Below are positions 54,041 to 63,355 of a stretch of DNA of 64,000 nucleotides, in pieces. Origin of the DNA: Variovorax sp. PAMC 28711 (GTDB lineage: Bacteria > Pseudomonadota > Gammaproteobacteria > Burkholderiales > Burkholderiaceae_C). Each line of letters starts with the position of its first letter. Within the stretch, counting starts at the first letter, position 1. The notes under the pieces were generated by a model. The model saw only the letters and a program-made list of their open reading frames with translations. It was not told the origin of the DNA and made no database searches. Location: assembly GCF_001577265.1 (NCBI RefSeq), contig NZ_CP014517.1, positions 2,826,501-2,890,500 on the forward strand. The letters are read 5' to 3'. Made by a program: the position numbers and the translations under genes.

Positions 54041-54934
54041 GTGACCCAGCGCCCGCCCACCATCGATCCCGCAGCCGCTGCACGGTGGGCCCGCGCAGCG
54101 CCCGCCGACGGCTCGCCTTGGCTGCACGAGGAAATCGGGCGGCGCATGGAAGACCGGCTGCAGTGGATCACCGCCGAGCCCGCGAGTTGGGCCGACTGGG
54201 CACCCCTGCGCGGCGGTCTCGTCGCGCATGCGATGGTGGCGCGTCGCTATCCCAGAGCCACGACATTCGTCGTCGAGCCTGATGCCGCGCTGGCCGACCG
54301 CACCACCGCCCGGCTGGCCGCGCCGTGGTGGAGCGCGCGGCGTTGGCAAGGCGGCAACGCCCGTTTCGACGCGCTGCCGGATGACGGCGTCGACTTGCTC
54401 TGGGCCAACATGGCGCTGCACATGGCGGCCGACCCCGAAGCGCTGATTGCGCAGTGGCACCGGTCGGTCGCGGTCGACGGCTTTCTCATGTTTTCTTGCC
54501 TGGGCCCCGATACGGTGCGTGAGCTGCGCGACCTGTACGCACGGCACGGCTGGCCGCCCGCCGGCCATGCGTTCACCGACATGCACGACTGGGGCGACAT
54601 GCTGGTAGGCGCGGGCTTCGCCGAACCGATCATGGACATGGAGCGCATCGTGCTGACCTGGGCCACGCCCGAGGCGGCGCTGGCGGAACTGCGCACGCTG
54701 GGCCGCAACCTGCATCCTGCGCGCTTTGCGCAGTTGCGCGGAAAGGGCTGGCGCGGCCGGCTCGGCACGGCGCTCGGCGAACTCGAAGGCCATGGCGACA
54801 ACGCCGGCCGGATCACGCTCACCTTCGAAATCATCTACGGCCACGCCTTCAAGCCGAGCCCGCGTGTCGCCTTGTCGCCACAGAGTGCGGTCTCCCTGCG
54901 CGACATGCGCGCCATGCTCCACAGAGGCCGTTAG
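54041..54934 (+). CDS. SAM-dependent methyltransferase (BioC-like)
   Basis: The 297-residue class I methyltransferase has a weak motif I (the GxGxG is not intact: LRGGLVAHAMVARRYPRATTFVVEPD). The acidic end of strand 2 (VEPD) and motif DLLWANMALHMAADP are present, and FLMFSCLGPDTVRELRDLY resembles the BioC segment before strand 5. BioC methylates malonyl-ACP to start biotin synthesis; no bio genes are adjacent, so the role is tentative. The GTG start at 54041 overlaps the stop of a seven-codon ATG reading frame (54021-54044), which may be chance. Confidence 0.78.
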   Translation: MTQRPPTIDPAAAARWARAAPADGSPWLHEEIGRRMEDRLQWITAEPASWADWAPLRGGLVAHAMVARRYPRATTFVVEPDAALADRTTARLAAPWWSARRWQGGNARFDALPDDGVDLLWANMALHMAADPEALIAQWHRSVAVDGFLMFSCLGPDTVRELRDLYARHGWPPAGHAFTDMHDWGDMLVGAGFAEPIMDMERIVLTWATPEAALAELRTLGRNLHPARFAQLRGKGWRGRLGTALGELEGHGDNAGRITLTFEIIYGHAFKPSPRVALSPQSAVSLRDMRAMLHRGR

Positions 54935-54999
54935 CCTGGGGGGATGGGCGAATCCCTCCGCTACAATCCGCCGTTGCGCGAACTCACGGGAATTGTCCT

Positions 55000-55539
55000 G
55001 TGAACGAGGCTTGTCGGACACGGTCCGATGCGCTTCGGTGCACCGATTTGCCGAACTCGCCTGTGTCGAATTCCGTGTTTCGTTTTGCCACCGTTTCGGG
55101 CCAGAGCATCCACTGGTTCCTGAAGCGTAATTGCTCGGTCACGCCGAGCCAGCTGGTCTGGCTCTATGCGTCGCTGTGTGTCGTGTCGTTGGGCATCGGA
55201 ACCGTTTTCTGGCTCAACGGTGCGCCGCTGGTGTTGCCGTTTGCGTGGCTCGAACTGGCGGCTGTCGGATTTGCTTTCATGCTGTATGCGCGGCACGCCA
55301 CGGATGGCGAAAAGATTGCGCTGCAGGGTGGTCGGCTGGTGGTCGAACTTGAAAACGGCGGCCACTACGAACGCGCGGAGTTTTTGCCGCATCAGGTACG
55401 GATCGAGCCGCAGGACGGCGACCGGTCCCTGATCGAAGTGTCGGGTCAGGGTCGTTCGGTCAAGGTCGGGCGCTACGTGCGCCCCGAGCTGCGGGCAGCG
55501 CTGGCGCGAGAAATTCGCATGGCGTTGCGCGGCGCCTGA
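55000..55539 (+). CDS. DUF2244 domain membrane protein
   Basis: The 179-residue protein has two adjacent membrane helices (about residues 51-96) between FLKRNCSVTPSQLVWLY and a soluble beta domain (ALQGGRLVVELENGGHYERAEF). The FLKRNCSVTP segment is the DUF2244 hallmark. It leads the cox operon, as often in Comamonadaceae; function unknown. The GTG at 55000 has a GGGAA upstream, but an inner GTG at 55063 gives a start nearer the family consensus. Confidence 0.85.
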   Translation: MNEACRTRSDALRCTDLPNSPVSNSVFRFATVSGQSIHWFLKRNCSVTPSQLVWLYASLCVVSLGIGTVFWLNGAPLVLPFAWLELAAVGFAFMLYARHATDGEKIALQGGRLVVELENGGHYERAEFLPHQVRIEPQDGDRSLIEVSGQGRSVKVGRYVRPELRAALAREIRMALRGA

Positions 55540-55614
55540 GGAGACAAGCTCGCGCAAGCGGGTGGCCGGCGGGCGGGCGACCAAGGGTTAACTGGTTTAG
55601 AAGAAGTGAACACG

Positions 55615-56793
55615 ATGAAGAGCATTTGGCGGAACATTCACAGGCCGGCGAATCTGCTGCTGGCGGCCAGCGCAGTTTTCAGCGGCGCGGCGCATGCAGT
55701 CAACGATCTGGCTGGCGGGCCGTCGGTGCGCCAGCTCAACATGCCTGTCGGCGTCACGAAGATCGCGCAGGAGCAGCATTTCCTGCACACCGTGATGATG
55801 ATCCTGTGCACCGTGATCTTCATCGCCGTATTCGCGGTCATGTTCTATTCGATCTGGAAGCACCGCAAGTCGGTGGGCCACAAGGCTGCCAACTTCCATG
55901 AGTCGGTAGTGGTCGAGGTCATCTGGACCATCGTGCCGTTCCTTATCGTCATCGTGATGGCGCTGCCCGCCACCAAGGTCCTGGTCGCGCAAAAAGACAC
56001 GACCAACGCCGACCTCACCATCAAGGCGACCGGCTACCAGTGGAAATGGGGCTACGACTACCTCAAGGGCGAGGGCGAAGGGCTGGGCTTCGTGTCGACC
56101 CTGCTTGCGTCGCATCGCGAGTTCTCGAACAACGGCGCCAAGGGCGCGGTGCCCGACAACTACCTGTTCGCTGTCGACAACCCGCTGGTCGTGCCGGTCG
56201 ACAAGAAGATCCGCATCATTACCACGGCCAACGACGTGATCCACGCCTTCGCCGTGCCGCAGTTCGGCATCAAGCAGGATGCGATTCCCGGCTTCGTGCG
56301 CGACACCTGGTTCCGCACCGACACCATCGGCGACTACTACGGGCAGTGTCAGGAACTCTGCGGCAAAGAGCACGCCTACATGCCGATCCACGTGAAGGTG
56401 GTGTCGGCCGCCGATTACACGACCTGGGTCGACGGCAAGAAGAAGGAAGCCGCCGCCAAGCTCGACGACCCGACCAAGGTCTGGACGCTGCCCGACATGA
56501 TGGTGCGTGGCGAGAAAGTGTATGCGGCCAACTGCGCGGCCTGCCACCAGGCCAACGGCAAGGGCGCCGGCCCGATCAAGGCGCTCGACGGCGACGAGAA
56601 GGTGCTGGCCACCGACCACGCCATCCAGATTCAGGTGCTGCTCAAGGGCCAGGCCAACGGCGCGATGCCGTCGTGGAAGCAGCTCAGCGACACCGATCTC
56701 GCGGCTGTCGCCACTTTCACCAAGAACAGCTGGTCGAACAAGACGGGTCAGATCGTGCAGCCGGCCGAAGTGCTGGCGCAGCGCGGCAAGTAA
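55615..56793 (+). CDS. coxB: Cytochrome c oxidase subunit II with fused cytochrome c (caa3-type)
   Basis: Receives electrons at the CuA centre and passes them to subunit I. The 392-residue protein has a signal peptide, two membrane helices (about 60-85 and 100-120) and a cupredoxin domain whose CuA ligands include CQELCGKEHAYM near residues 244-255. An added C-terminal haem c domain has CAACH near residue 304 and a Met ligand in GAMPSWKQL. The fusion makes it caa3-like, so it can take electrons without a separate cytochrome c. A GTG 9 bases upstream (55606) is an alternative start. Confidence 0.96.
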   Translation: MKSIWRNIHRPANLLLAASAVFSGAAHAVNDLAGGPSVRQLNMPVGVTKIAQEQHFLHTVMMILCTVIFIAVFAVMFYSIWKHRKSVGHKAANFHESVVVEVIWTIVPFLIVIVMALPATKVLVAQKDTTNADLTIKATGYQWKWGYDYLKGEGEGLGFVSTLLASHREFSNNGAKGAVPDNYLFAVDNPLVVPVDKKIRIITTANDVIHAFAVPQFGIKQDAIPGFVRDTWFRTDTIGDYYGQCQELCGKEHAYMPIHVKVVSAADYTTWVDGKKKEAAAKLDDPTKVWTLPDMMVRGEKVYAANCAACHQANGKGAGPIKALDGDEKVLATDHAIQIQVLLKGQANGAMPSWKQLSDTDLAAVATFTKNSWSNKTGQIVQPAEVLAQRGK

Positions 56794-56832
56794 GCCGCGC
56801 GTCACCACGAAGAAATCGCAAGGAATACCAAG

Positions 56833-58470
56833 ATGAGCGCAGTTCTCGATCCCCACGGCCACGCACACGGCCATGACGACCATGGTCACGACGACCACCA
56901 CGCTGCGCCCACCGGCTGGCGCCGCTGGGTGTTCGCGACCAACCACAAGGACATCGGCACGCTGTACCTGCTGTTCAGCTTCACCATGTTGATGATCGGC
57001 GGCGTCCTGGCGCTGCTGATCCGCGCCGAGCTGTTTCAGCCCGGCCTGCAACTGGTGAACCCCGAGCTGTTCAACCAGTTCACCACGATGCACGGCCTGA
57101 TCATGGTGTTCGGCGCGATCATGCCGGCCTTCGTCGGCTTCGCGAACTGGATGATCCCGCTGCAGATCGGCGCGTCGGACATGGCGTTCGCGCGCATGAA
57201 CAACTTCAGCTTCTGGCTGCTGATTCCGGCCGCGCTGATGCTGGCGGGTTCGTTCTTCATGCCGGGCGGCGCACCGGCAGCCGGCTGGACGCTTTACGCG
57301 CCGCTGACGCTGCAGATGGGCCCCTCGATGGACGCCGGCATCTTCGCGATGCACATCATGGGTGCCTCGTCGATCATGGGCTCGATCAACATCATCGTGA
57401 CCATCCTCAACATGCGCGCCCCCGGCATGACGCTGATGAAGATGCCGATGTTCTCCTGGACCTGGCTGATCACGGCCTACCTGCTGATCGCGGTCATGCC
57501 CGTGCTGGCCGGCGCCATCACCATGACGCTGACCGACCGCCATTTCGGCACCAGTTTCTTCAATCCGGCCGGCGGCGGCGACCCGGTGATGTACCAGCAC
57601 ATCTTCTGGTTCTTCGGCCACCCCGAGGTCTACATCATGATCCTGCCGGCCTTCGGCATCATCAGCCAGGTTGTGCCGGCTTTCGCCCGCAAGCGCCTGT
57701 TCGGCTATGCATCGATGGTCTACGCGACCTCGTCGATCGCGATCCTCTCTTTCATCGTGTGGGCGCACCACATGTTCACGACCGGCATGCCGCTCACCGG
57801 TCAGCTGTTCTTCATGTACGCGACGATGCTGATCGCGGTGCCCACGGCTGTGAAGGTGTTCAACTGGATCGCGACGATGTGGCAGGGCTCGATGACCTTC
57901 GAGACGCCGATGCTGTTCGCGGTCGGCTTCATCTTCGTGTTCACGATGGGGGGCTTCACCGGTCTGATCCTCGCGATCGCGCCGATCGACACGCAGTTGC
58001 AGGACACGTACTACGTGGTGGCCCACTTCCACTACGTGCTGGTGGCCGGATCCCTGTTCGCGATGTTCTCCGGCTTCTATTACTGGTCGCCCAAGTGGAC
58101 CGGCGTGATGTACAACGAAACGCGCGGCAAGGTCCACTTCTGGTGGTCGCTGATTTCGTTCAATGTCACCTTTTTTCCGATGCACTTCCTGGGGCTTGCC
58201 GGCATGCCGCGTCGCTATGCCGACTACCCGATGCAGTTCGCCGACTTCAACGCGCTCGCGTCCATCGGCGCCTTCTTCTTCGGCTTCGCGCAGGTCTACT
58301 TCTTCCTGTTCATCGTGCTGCCCACCATGATGGGCAAGGGCGAAAAGGCACCTCAGAAGCCTTGGGAAGCTGCCGAAGGCCTGGAATGGGAAGTGCCGTC
58401 GCCGGCGCCTTTCCATACCTTCGAAACGCCGCCGCGCCTCGACGCGACCGCGACCAAGGTCATCGGCTGA
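56833..58470 (+). CDS. coxA: Cytochrome c oxidase subunit I
   Basis: Proton-pumping haem a/a3-CuB subunit, 545 residues and 12 expected helices. Haem and copper ligands can be located: the first haem a His in [10 protein letters not shown], the CuB His-Tyr crosslink motif [16 protein letters not shown] in WAHHMF, and haem a3/a His pair in [12 protein letters not shown]. The N-terminus carries a His/Asp-rich stretch (nine His in about 20 residues) before the conserved [19 protein letters not shown]. Third in the operon, 39 bases after coxB. Confidence 0.98.
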   Translation: MSAVLDPHGHAHGHDDHGHDDHHAAPTGWRRWVFATNHKDIGTLYLLFSFTMLMIGGVLALLIRAELFQPGLQLVNPELFNQFTTMHGLIMVFGAIMPAFVGFANWMIPLQIGASDMAFARMNNFSFWLLIPAALMLAGSFFMPGGAPAAGWTLYAPLTLQMGPSMDAGIFAMHIMGASSIMGSINIIVTILNMRAPGMTLMKMPMFSWTWLITAYLLIAVMPVLAGAITMTLTDRHFGTSFFNPAGGGDPVMYQHIFWFFGHPEVYIMILPAFGIISQVVPAFARKRLFGYASMVYATSSIAILSFIVWAHHMFTTGMPLTGQLFFMYATMLIAVPTAVKVFNWIATMWQGSMTFETPMLFAVGFIFVFTMGGFTGLILAIAPIDTQLQDTYYVVAHFHYVLVAGSLFAMFSGFYYWSPKWTGVMYNETRGKVHFWWSLISFNVTFFPMHFLGLAGMPRRYADYPMQFADFNALASIGAFFFGFAQVYFFLFIVLPTMMGKGEKAPQKPWEAAEGLEWEVPSPAPFHTFETPPRLDATATKVIG

Positions 58471-58481
58471 TCGCGCGCACC

Positions 58482-58592
58482 GTGACACCCGAACAAAAGA
58501 AGGCCAATCGACGCATGGGGCTCACGCTGGCCTCCATCGCCGTGCTGTTCTTCATCGGTTTCCTCGTGCGCATGGTCGTGGTCGGACGTTGA
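58482..58592 (+). CDS. Cytochrome oxidase small assembly protein (36 aa)
   Basis: GTG-started ORF of 36 residues: a charged N-terminus (TPEQKKANRRMG) and one membrane helix (about 14-34). It sits exactly between coxA and ctaG, 11 bases after coxA and 7 before ctaG. A tiny single-helix protein with a PEQKKANR-type start is a recurrent companion of betaproteobacterial ctaG, so I take it as real despite its size. Precise role in Cu insertion or subunit assembly is not known. Confidence 0.8.
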   Translation: MTPEQKKANRRMGLTLASIAVLFFIGFLVRMVVVGR

Positions 58593-58599
58593 CGGCACC

Positions 58600-59220
58600 A
58601 TGAGCCTCGGTCTCCGTATTCGTCGCGCAAACGCCCGCATGGTCGGCAAGCTGGCCATCGTGGCGGTCGGTATGTTCGCGTTCGGCTATGCGCTGGTGCC
58701 GCTGTACCGAGCCATCTGCGAGATGACCGGTATCAATGTGCTGGCCTTGTCCGAGCTCGAAGTGCCTGGCGGTGCGAAGGGCGGCAAAAAAGTCAGCCTG
58801 CCGGACAACACGCAGGTCGACCTGACCCGCACGATCACGATCGAGTTCGATGCGAACGTGCGCGGTCTGTGGGATTTCAAGCCCGCGCAAAGTTCGATGC
58901 AGGTGCACCCCGGCCAACTCAATACTGTGATGTACGAGTTCCAGAACGTGCAGAACCGGCGCATGGCAGCCCAGGCCATTCCAAGCTACGCACCGCAGCA
59001 GGCCGCGCCGTACTTCAACAAGCTCGAATGCTTCTGCTTCAACCAGTACACGCTGGACGCCGGCGAGAAGAAGCAGTGGCCGGTCGCGTTCGTGATCGAC
59101 CCGAAGATTTCGAAGGACGTGAAGACGATCACGTTGTCGTACACGTTCTTCGAAGTGGGCGGCAAGACGCCGCCCGCACCGGTCGCCGCAGCGCCGATCC
59201 CTCCCGGGCCGCGCTCATGA
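58600..59220 (+). CDS. ctaG: Cytochrome c oxidase assembly protein CtaG (Cox11)
   Basis: Copper chaperone for the CuB site. The 206-residue protein has one N-terminal membrane helix (about 20-40) and a periplasmic Ig-like domain with the copper-binding motif ECFCFNQYTL (Cys-x-Cys near residue 143). The PxMxxQ-type strand and YTFFEVGG at the end follow. Its stop overlaps the DUF2970 start (ATGA). Confidence 0.95.
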   Translation: MSLGLRIRRANARMVGKLAIVAVGMFAFGYALVPLYRAICEMTGINVLALSELEVPGGAKGGKKVSLPDNTQVDLTRTITIEFDANVRGLWDFKPAQSSMQVHPGQLNTVMYEFQNVQNRRMAAQAIPSYAPQQAAPYFNKLECFCFNQYTLDAGEKKQWPVAFVIDPKISKDVKTITLSYTFFEVGGKTPPAPVAAAPIPPGPRS

Positions 59221-59423
59221 GTACCGAGGCGCCTCGCAAGGGCTCGCTGCTGGGCACCATCAAGGCGGTCGGCTGGTCGTTTTTCGGGGTGCGAAAGAAC
59301 AGCGCCTACCAAAACGATGTGGCCAAACTGAATCCGCTGCACATCATCGCGGTGGCTTTTGTCGGTGTAATCGTTTTTGTCGGCGGACTCATCCTGCTGG
59401 TCCGCTATGTGGTCGCGCCCTGA
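59217..59423 (+). CDS. DUF2970 family small membrane protein
   Basis: The 68-residue protein begins with a segment typical of DUF2970 (GSLLGTIKAVGWSFFGVRKN) and ends in one membrane helix (about 43-66). Co-translated with ctaG and followed by coxC after 49 bases, consistent with an accessory role in oxidase assembly; no activity is known. Confidence 0.87.
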   Translation: MSTEAPRKGSLLGTIKAVGWSFFGVRKNSAYQNDVAKLNPLHIIAVAFVGVIVFVGGLILLVRYVVAP

Positions 59424-59472
59424 GGCGCCACTTTGAAGAATCTGAATCGAGAGAAGAAAGCCAGGAGCTGAT

Positions 59473-60354
59473 ATGACTTCAACCACCCACGGCACCACGC
59501 CCTACTACTTCGTGCCCGGCCCATCGGCCTATCCGGTGCTGGCGTCCATCGGCCTGTTCTTCGTGATCCTCGGCGCGGGGCAGTGGATCAATGCCCACGC
59601 CTGGGGCGCCTATTCGCTGGCTGCCGGCATGGTGATCTGGCTGGGCACCTTGTTCGCCTGGTTTCGCGAGTCCATTGCGGAAAGCGAAAGCGGCCAGTAC
59701 GGCCACAAGATCGACCTGTCGTTCCGCTGGAGCATGAGCTGGTTCATCTTTTCGGAAGTGATGTTCTTCGGCGCGTTCTTCACCGCACTCTGGTGGACGC
59801 GTACCCATTCGCTGCCCGCACTCGGCAGCCTCGACAACGCCCTGCTCTGGCCCGACTTCAAGGCCGTGTGGCCCAGCATGGCCGCCGGCGCGACCGGCTC
59901 GCCAGCCGGCATCGTGGAGCCGTTCCAGACCGTCGGTCCGTTCTGGCTGCCGACCATCAACACCGCGCTGCTGCTGAGTTCGGGCGTGACGCTCACGATC
60001 GCTCACCACGCGCTGCGTGCCGATCACCGCGCCCAGTGCATCCGTTTCATGTGGCTGACGGTGCTGCTCGGCGTCGTGTTCCTCGGCGTGCAGGGCTATG
60101 AATACCACCATCTCTACACCGAGCTGAACCTGAAGCTGACCTCCGGCGCCTACGGCTCCACGTTCTTCATGCTCACCGGGTTCCATGGCCTGCATGTGTT
60201 CATCGGCATGTTGATGCTGTTTTTCATCACGCTGCGCCTGCAAAAGGGGCACTTCACGCCGGAGCGCCATTTCGGCTTCGAAGGTGCCGCCTGGTACTGG
60301 CACTTCGTCGACGTCGTCTGGCTCGGGCTCTACATCCTGGTTTATTGGCTTTGA
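59473..60354 (+). CDS. coxC: Cytochrome c oxidase subunit III
   Basis: Core membrane subunit of 293 residues and seven expected helices. Conserved segments include the acidic helix SEVMFFGAFFTALWW, TVLLGVVFLGVQGYEY and the C-terminal WYWHFVDVVWLGLYILVYW. AGGAG precedes the ATG by 5 bases. A strong terminator directly follows, so transcription of surf1 and later genes probably depends on a separate promoter or on readthrough. Confidence 0.97.
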   Translation: MTSTTHGTTPYYFVPGPSAYPVLASIGLFFVILGAGQWINAHAWGAYSLAAGMVIWLGTLFAWFRESIAESESGQYGHKIDLSFRWSMSWFIFSEVMFFGAFFTALWWTRTHSLPALGSLDNALLWPDFKAVWPSMAAGATGSPAGIVEPFQTVGPFWLPTINTALLLSSGVTLTIAHHALRADHRAQCIRFMWLTVLLGVVFLGVQGYEYHHLYTELNLKLTSGAYGSTFFMLTGFHGLHVFIGMLMLFFITLRLQKGHFTPERHFGFEGAAWYWHFVDVVWLGLYILVYWL

Positions 60355-60373
60355 GCGGGAAAAACGGCACCAC

Positions 60374-60399
60374 AAAAAAGCGCCGCAAGGCGCTTTTTT
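60374..60399. terminator. Bidirectional rho-independent terminator
   Basis: AAAAAAGCGCC - GCAA - GGCGCTTTTTT lies just after coxC and before the convergent DUF2909 gene. Confidence 0.9.
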
Positions 60400-60434
60400 C
60401 ATGGCTCGGCGGCGGCGATACCGAACGGCAAGCG

Positions 60435-60656
60435 CTACTTGCCAACCGGAAGGCCCCCTGGCTGGATGTACCCGAGTTTCCAGGCAATCAGGACGCAGAG
60501 GAACAAAAGCACCGACAGGCCAATCCGAACGGTGAGCGCGCGCGCCATGCCGCCGCTCTTCGCGCGGCCGTCCCGACCGTCTTTCAGCAAGAAGAACAGC
60601 GCAAACCCAAGGCTTCCCAGGATGCCCACGAACGCCAGGCCAATGACATATTTCAT
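60435..60656 (-). CDS. DUF2909 twin-helix membrane protein
   Basis: The 73-residue protein has two membrane helices (about 3-20 and 42-60) joined by a basic loop (KDGRDGRAKSGG), the signature of DUF2909/twin transmembrane proteins that accompany surf1 in beta- and gammaproteobacteria. It runs opposite to the oxidase genes and is divergent from surf1 with a 27-36 base gap. A second ATG nine bases upstream (60665) is an alternative start. Confidence 0.85.
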   Translation of the reverse strand: MKYVIGLAFVGILGSLGFALFFLLKDGRDGRAKSGGMARALTVRIGLSVLLFLCVLIAWKLGYIQPGGLPVGK

Positions 60657-60692
60657 GGCGCTCATTATCGACCGGCCGGCTCGCCGCTTGTC

Positions 60693-61490
60693 ATGACCGG
60701 CGCCCCCAAGAGCCGTTTTTGGATCGTCACGGTCGCGACCTTCCTGACCATCGCCGCGACGGCGTCGCTCGGACGGTGGCAGCTTTCGCGCGCTGCGCAA
60801 AAAGAAGCGCTGCAGGCTTCCATCAATGCCCAGGCGCAGCGCCCCGCGCTCGATCAGCTCACATTTCTCGCGACTGCCAAGGTCGACGGGATGTTGCATC
60901 GCCCCGTGCAGTTGCGCGGCCTGTGGCTCGGGTCGCAGACGGTCTATCTCGACAATCGGCAGATGCGCGGCGTGCCGGGGTTTTACGTGGTGACGCCGCT
61001 CGCGCTCGAAGGCAGCGACCAGACCGTCCTGGTGCAGCGTGGTTGGATCCAACGCAATTTCGAGAACCGCACGCAATTGCAACCGATCCAGACGCCGGCC
61101 GGTCTGGTCGATGTCGTCGGGCGTATCGAGTTGCCGCCGTCGCACCTGCTCGAGCTGGGCACGTCGAAGACGGCCGTCCCGGCACCGACAGCCGATGGCA
61201 GGCCGCCTGCCGAAGGGCTTTCGTCCATCCGGCAAAATCTCGACTTTGAAGCGTTTCGCGCTGAAACCGGATTGCCGCTGCGGACCGACGTGTCGCTGCA
61301 GCAAACCGGCGGGCCCTCCGAAGGGCTGCAGCGCGACTGGCCGGCGCCTGCTCTGGGGGTCGAACGGCACTACGGCTACGCGTTCCAGTGGTTCGGCCTC
61401 GCAGTCCTCGTCGCATTTCTCTATGTCTGGTTTCAATTCATCGCGCCCCGGCGCAAGGCCCGGCGTGAACCCGGCGCACGTCATGGCTGA
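60693..61490 (+). CDS. surf1: SURF1 family cytochrome oxidase assembly protein
   Basis: Haem a chaperone for subunit I. The 265 residues have a membrane helix at each end (about 8-25 and 232-252) flanking a periplasmic domain. The typical segments are LGRWQLSRAAQKEAL, QMRGVPGFYVVTPLAL, LVQRGWIQRN and the C-terminal HYGYAFQWFGLAVL. It overlaps the Sco-like gene by 8 bases. Confidence 0.95.
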   Translation: MTGAPKSRFWIVTVATFLTIAATASLGRWQLSRAAQKEALQASINAQAQRPALDQLTFLATAKVDGMLHRPVQLRGLWLGSQTVYLDNRQMRGVPGFYVVTPLALEGSDQTVLVQRGWIQRNFENRTQLQPIQTPAGLVDVVGRIELPPSHLLELGTSKTAVPAPTADGRPPAEGLSSIRQNLDFEAFRAETGLPLRTDVSLQQTGGPSEGLQRDWPAPALGVERHYGYAFQWFGLAVLVAFLYVWFQFIAPRRKARREPGARHG

Positions 61491-62157
61491 CGAACCGCTG
61501 GGCCTGACCGTGCACTCGATGCCGTCGCCGCAACAGTCGATCGACGGCAGCGCGGTGCGACGCACGACGACGGGGCGCTGGAAGATGGTGGCCGTCATGG
61601 TGTGTTGCGCCGCGCCCGTCATCGCTTCCTATTTCACCTACTACGTGATTCGACCGGAGGGTCGCAGCGTGTACGGGGAACTGATCGATCCGCAGCGCCC
61701 CGTGCCCGCACTGACTGCGACCGCGCGCGACGGCCAGCCGGTCGACGTGCGATCGCTCAAAGGCCAATGGCTTCTGGTGACGGTGGCCGGCGGCGCCTGC
61801 AATGCGCTGTGCGAGCAACAGCTCTACTTTGAACGTCAACTGCGCGAAAGCCTCGGCCGCGAAAAGGACAGGCTCGACCGCGTCTGGCTCGTCAGCGATG
61901 CCGCGCCGATCCCGACGAGCCTCGACAACGGCTTGCGTGGCGCGACCGTGTTGCGCGTGCCCGCAACCCAACTCGCGCAGTGGCTGGCCCCGGCATCGGG
62001 CCAGGCCCTCGAAGAGCACCTCTACGTCGTCGACCCGATGGGCAACTGGATGATGCGTTTCCCCGCGCGCATGGATGCCAAGGGCGCCGCCCGCGCCAAG
62101 CGCGACATCGAGCGCCTGCTGCGCGCCTCCGCGTCGTGGGACGAACCTGGCCGCTGA
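61483..62157 (+). CDS. Membrane-anchored thioredoxin-fold protein, Sco-like with CxxxC
   Basis: The 224-residue protein has a cytosolic N-terminus, one membrane helix (about 35-55) and a periplasmic thioredoxin-like domain (RPVPALTATARDGQPVDVRSLKGQWLLVTV). It contains CNALC, the Cys-x3-Cys spacing used by Sco proteins for CuA copper, and a His shortly before LYVVDPMGNW where Sco carries its third ligand nearby. It lies between surf1 and ctaA. Possibly the CuA metallochaperone or thiol reductase of this oxidase, but overall similarity to true Sco is weak. An inner ATG at 61519 is possible. Confidence 0.78.
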   Translation: MADEPLGLTVHSMPSPQQSIDGSAVRRTTTGRWKMVAVMVCCAAPVIASYFTYYVIRPEGRSVYGELIDPQRPVPALTATARDGQPVDVRSLKGQWLLVTVAGGACNALCEQQLYFERQLRESLGREKDRLDRVWLVSDAAPIPTSLDNGLRGATVLRVPATQLAQWLAPASGQALEEHLYVVDPMGNWMMRFPARMDAKGAARAKRDIERLLRASASWDEPGR

Positions 62158-62161
62158 CCCC

Positions 62162-63355
62162 ATGCAGACCGAATCGCTTTACGACCTCTCCCCGATCCTC
62201 TGGCTCATGGCCGCAGGTGTGCTGATCGCGCTCGGCCCCCTGGTGTGGGTGTGGCGGCGCAATGCGGGCGAGGGCGCTGCGCGACGCCTCCACGCGCTGA
62301 CGGTGCTCACACTCTTCCTGACGTTCGACCTCACGCTCTTCGGCGCTTTCACCCGGCTCACCGATTCCGGCCTCGGTTGCCCGGACTGGCCAGGTTGCTA
62401 CGGCAACGCGAGCCCGCTGGGTGCCCGGCACGACATCGCGACGGCGCAGGCTGCGCAGCCCACCGGCCCCGTCACGCACGGCAAGGCCTGGGTCGAGATG
62501 GTGCACCGCTACCTGGCAACCGGCGTGGGCGTGCTGATCGTGGTGCTCGCCATCGCCACCTGGGTGGCGCGGCGTCGTCAACGCTTGGCACCTGTGTCTG
62601 CGTCGCAGCAGCGCGCATTGAGCGCCTGGTGGCCGGCCGCGACGCTGGTCTGGGTTTGCCTGCAAGGCGCGTTCGGGGCGATGACGGTGACGTGGAAGCT
62701 CTATCCCGCCATCGTGACCTTGCACCTGCTTGGCGCGATCGGGCTGCTCGCGTTGTTGTGCGTGCAGGCGGTCCGCTACCAACAGGCCGCGATGCAGCGG
62801 ATGCCGGCGCCATTGCCCGGCGGCTTGCGCACCTTGCTCGTCGCCACCACGGGCTTGCTTGTGCTGCAGATCGCGCTCGGCGGCTGGGTCAGCACCAATT
62901 ACGCGGTCCTGGCATGCACCCAGTTCCCGACCTGCCAGGACAGCTGGTGGCCGGCCATGAACTTCGCGCAGGGGTTCGAGATCTGGCGCCACCTCGGCAT
63001 GACCGCCGAAGGCGTGCCGATCGAGTTCTCGGCGCTCACCGCCATTCACTACGTACACCGCCTCATGGCCTACCTCGTGTTCGTCGCGCTCGGCGTCCTC
63101 GCGTGGCGGCTGCTGCGCATTGACGCGCTGCGCACGCAGGCGAAGTGGCTGGGCGCACTGGCGCTGCTGCAGCTCGCCACTGGTCTCGGCAACGTGCTGC
63201 TCGGCTGGCCGCTGGCGGCAGCCGTGCTCCACACCGGCGGCGCTGCGGCGCTCGCGGTCGTGCTCACCTGGGCCTTGTGCGAGAGCCGGCGGGCCACGGC
63301 GTCGGCTTCGGTGACCGGCGGCGCGAGCCAGCGTCGAAAGCTGGAGACCGCATGA
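62162..63355 (+). CDS. ctaA: Haem A synthase (CtaA/COX15)
   Basis: Oxidises haem O to haem A in the inner membrane. The 397 residues have about eight helices and haem-liganding histidines in [26 protein letters not shown] and [10 protein letters not shown] first periplasmic loop carries a Cys pair (CPDWPGC), and a second Cys pair lies in CTQFPTC. The ATG is 4 bases after the Sco-like stop and the stop overlaps ctaB (ATGA). Confidence 0.95.
   Translation: MQTESLYDLSPILWLMAAGVLIALGPLVWVWRRNAGEGAARRLHALTVLTLFLTFDLTLFGAFTRLTDSGLGCPDWPGCYGNASPLGARHDIATAQAAQPTGPVTHGKAWVEMVHRYLATGVGVLIVVLAIATWVARRRQRLAPVSASQQRALSAWWPAATLVWVCLQGAFGAMTVTWKLYPAIVTLHLLGAIGLLALLCVQAVRYQQAAMQRMPAPLPGGLRTLLVATTGLLVLQIALGGWVSTNYAVLACTQFPTCQDSWWPAMNFAQGFEIWRHLGMTAEGVPIEFSALTAIHYVHRLMAYLVFVALGVLAWRLLRIDALRTQAKWLGALALLQLATGLGNVLLGWPLAAAVLHTGGAAALAVVLTWALCESRRATASASVTGGASQRRKLETA

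Noticed and set aside
54021..54044. Seven-codon ATG frame overlapping the BioC-like GTG start
   Set aside because: Too short to support as a leader peptide; no RBS and no regulatory codon run.
54935..54999. CTACAAT at 54961 as the cox operon -10 box
   Set aside because: The -10 resembles consensus, but no -35 at proper spacing was found and an upstream promoter cannot be excluded, so it is not listed as a feature.
55597..58488. 963-codon minus-strand frame opposite coxB-coxA
   Set aside because: Mirrors the codon pattern of the cox genes; very Arg/His/Asp-rich and domain-free.
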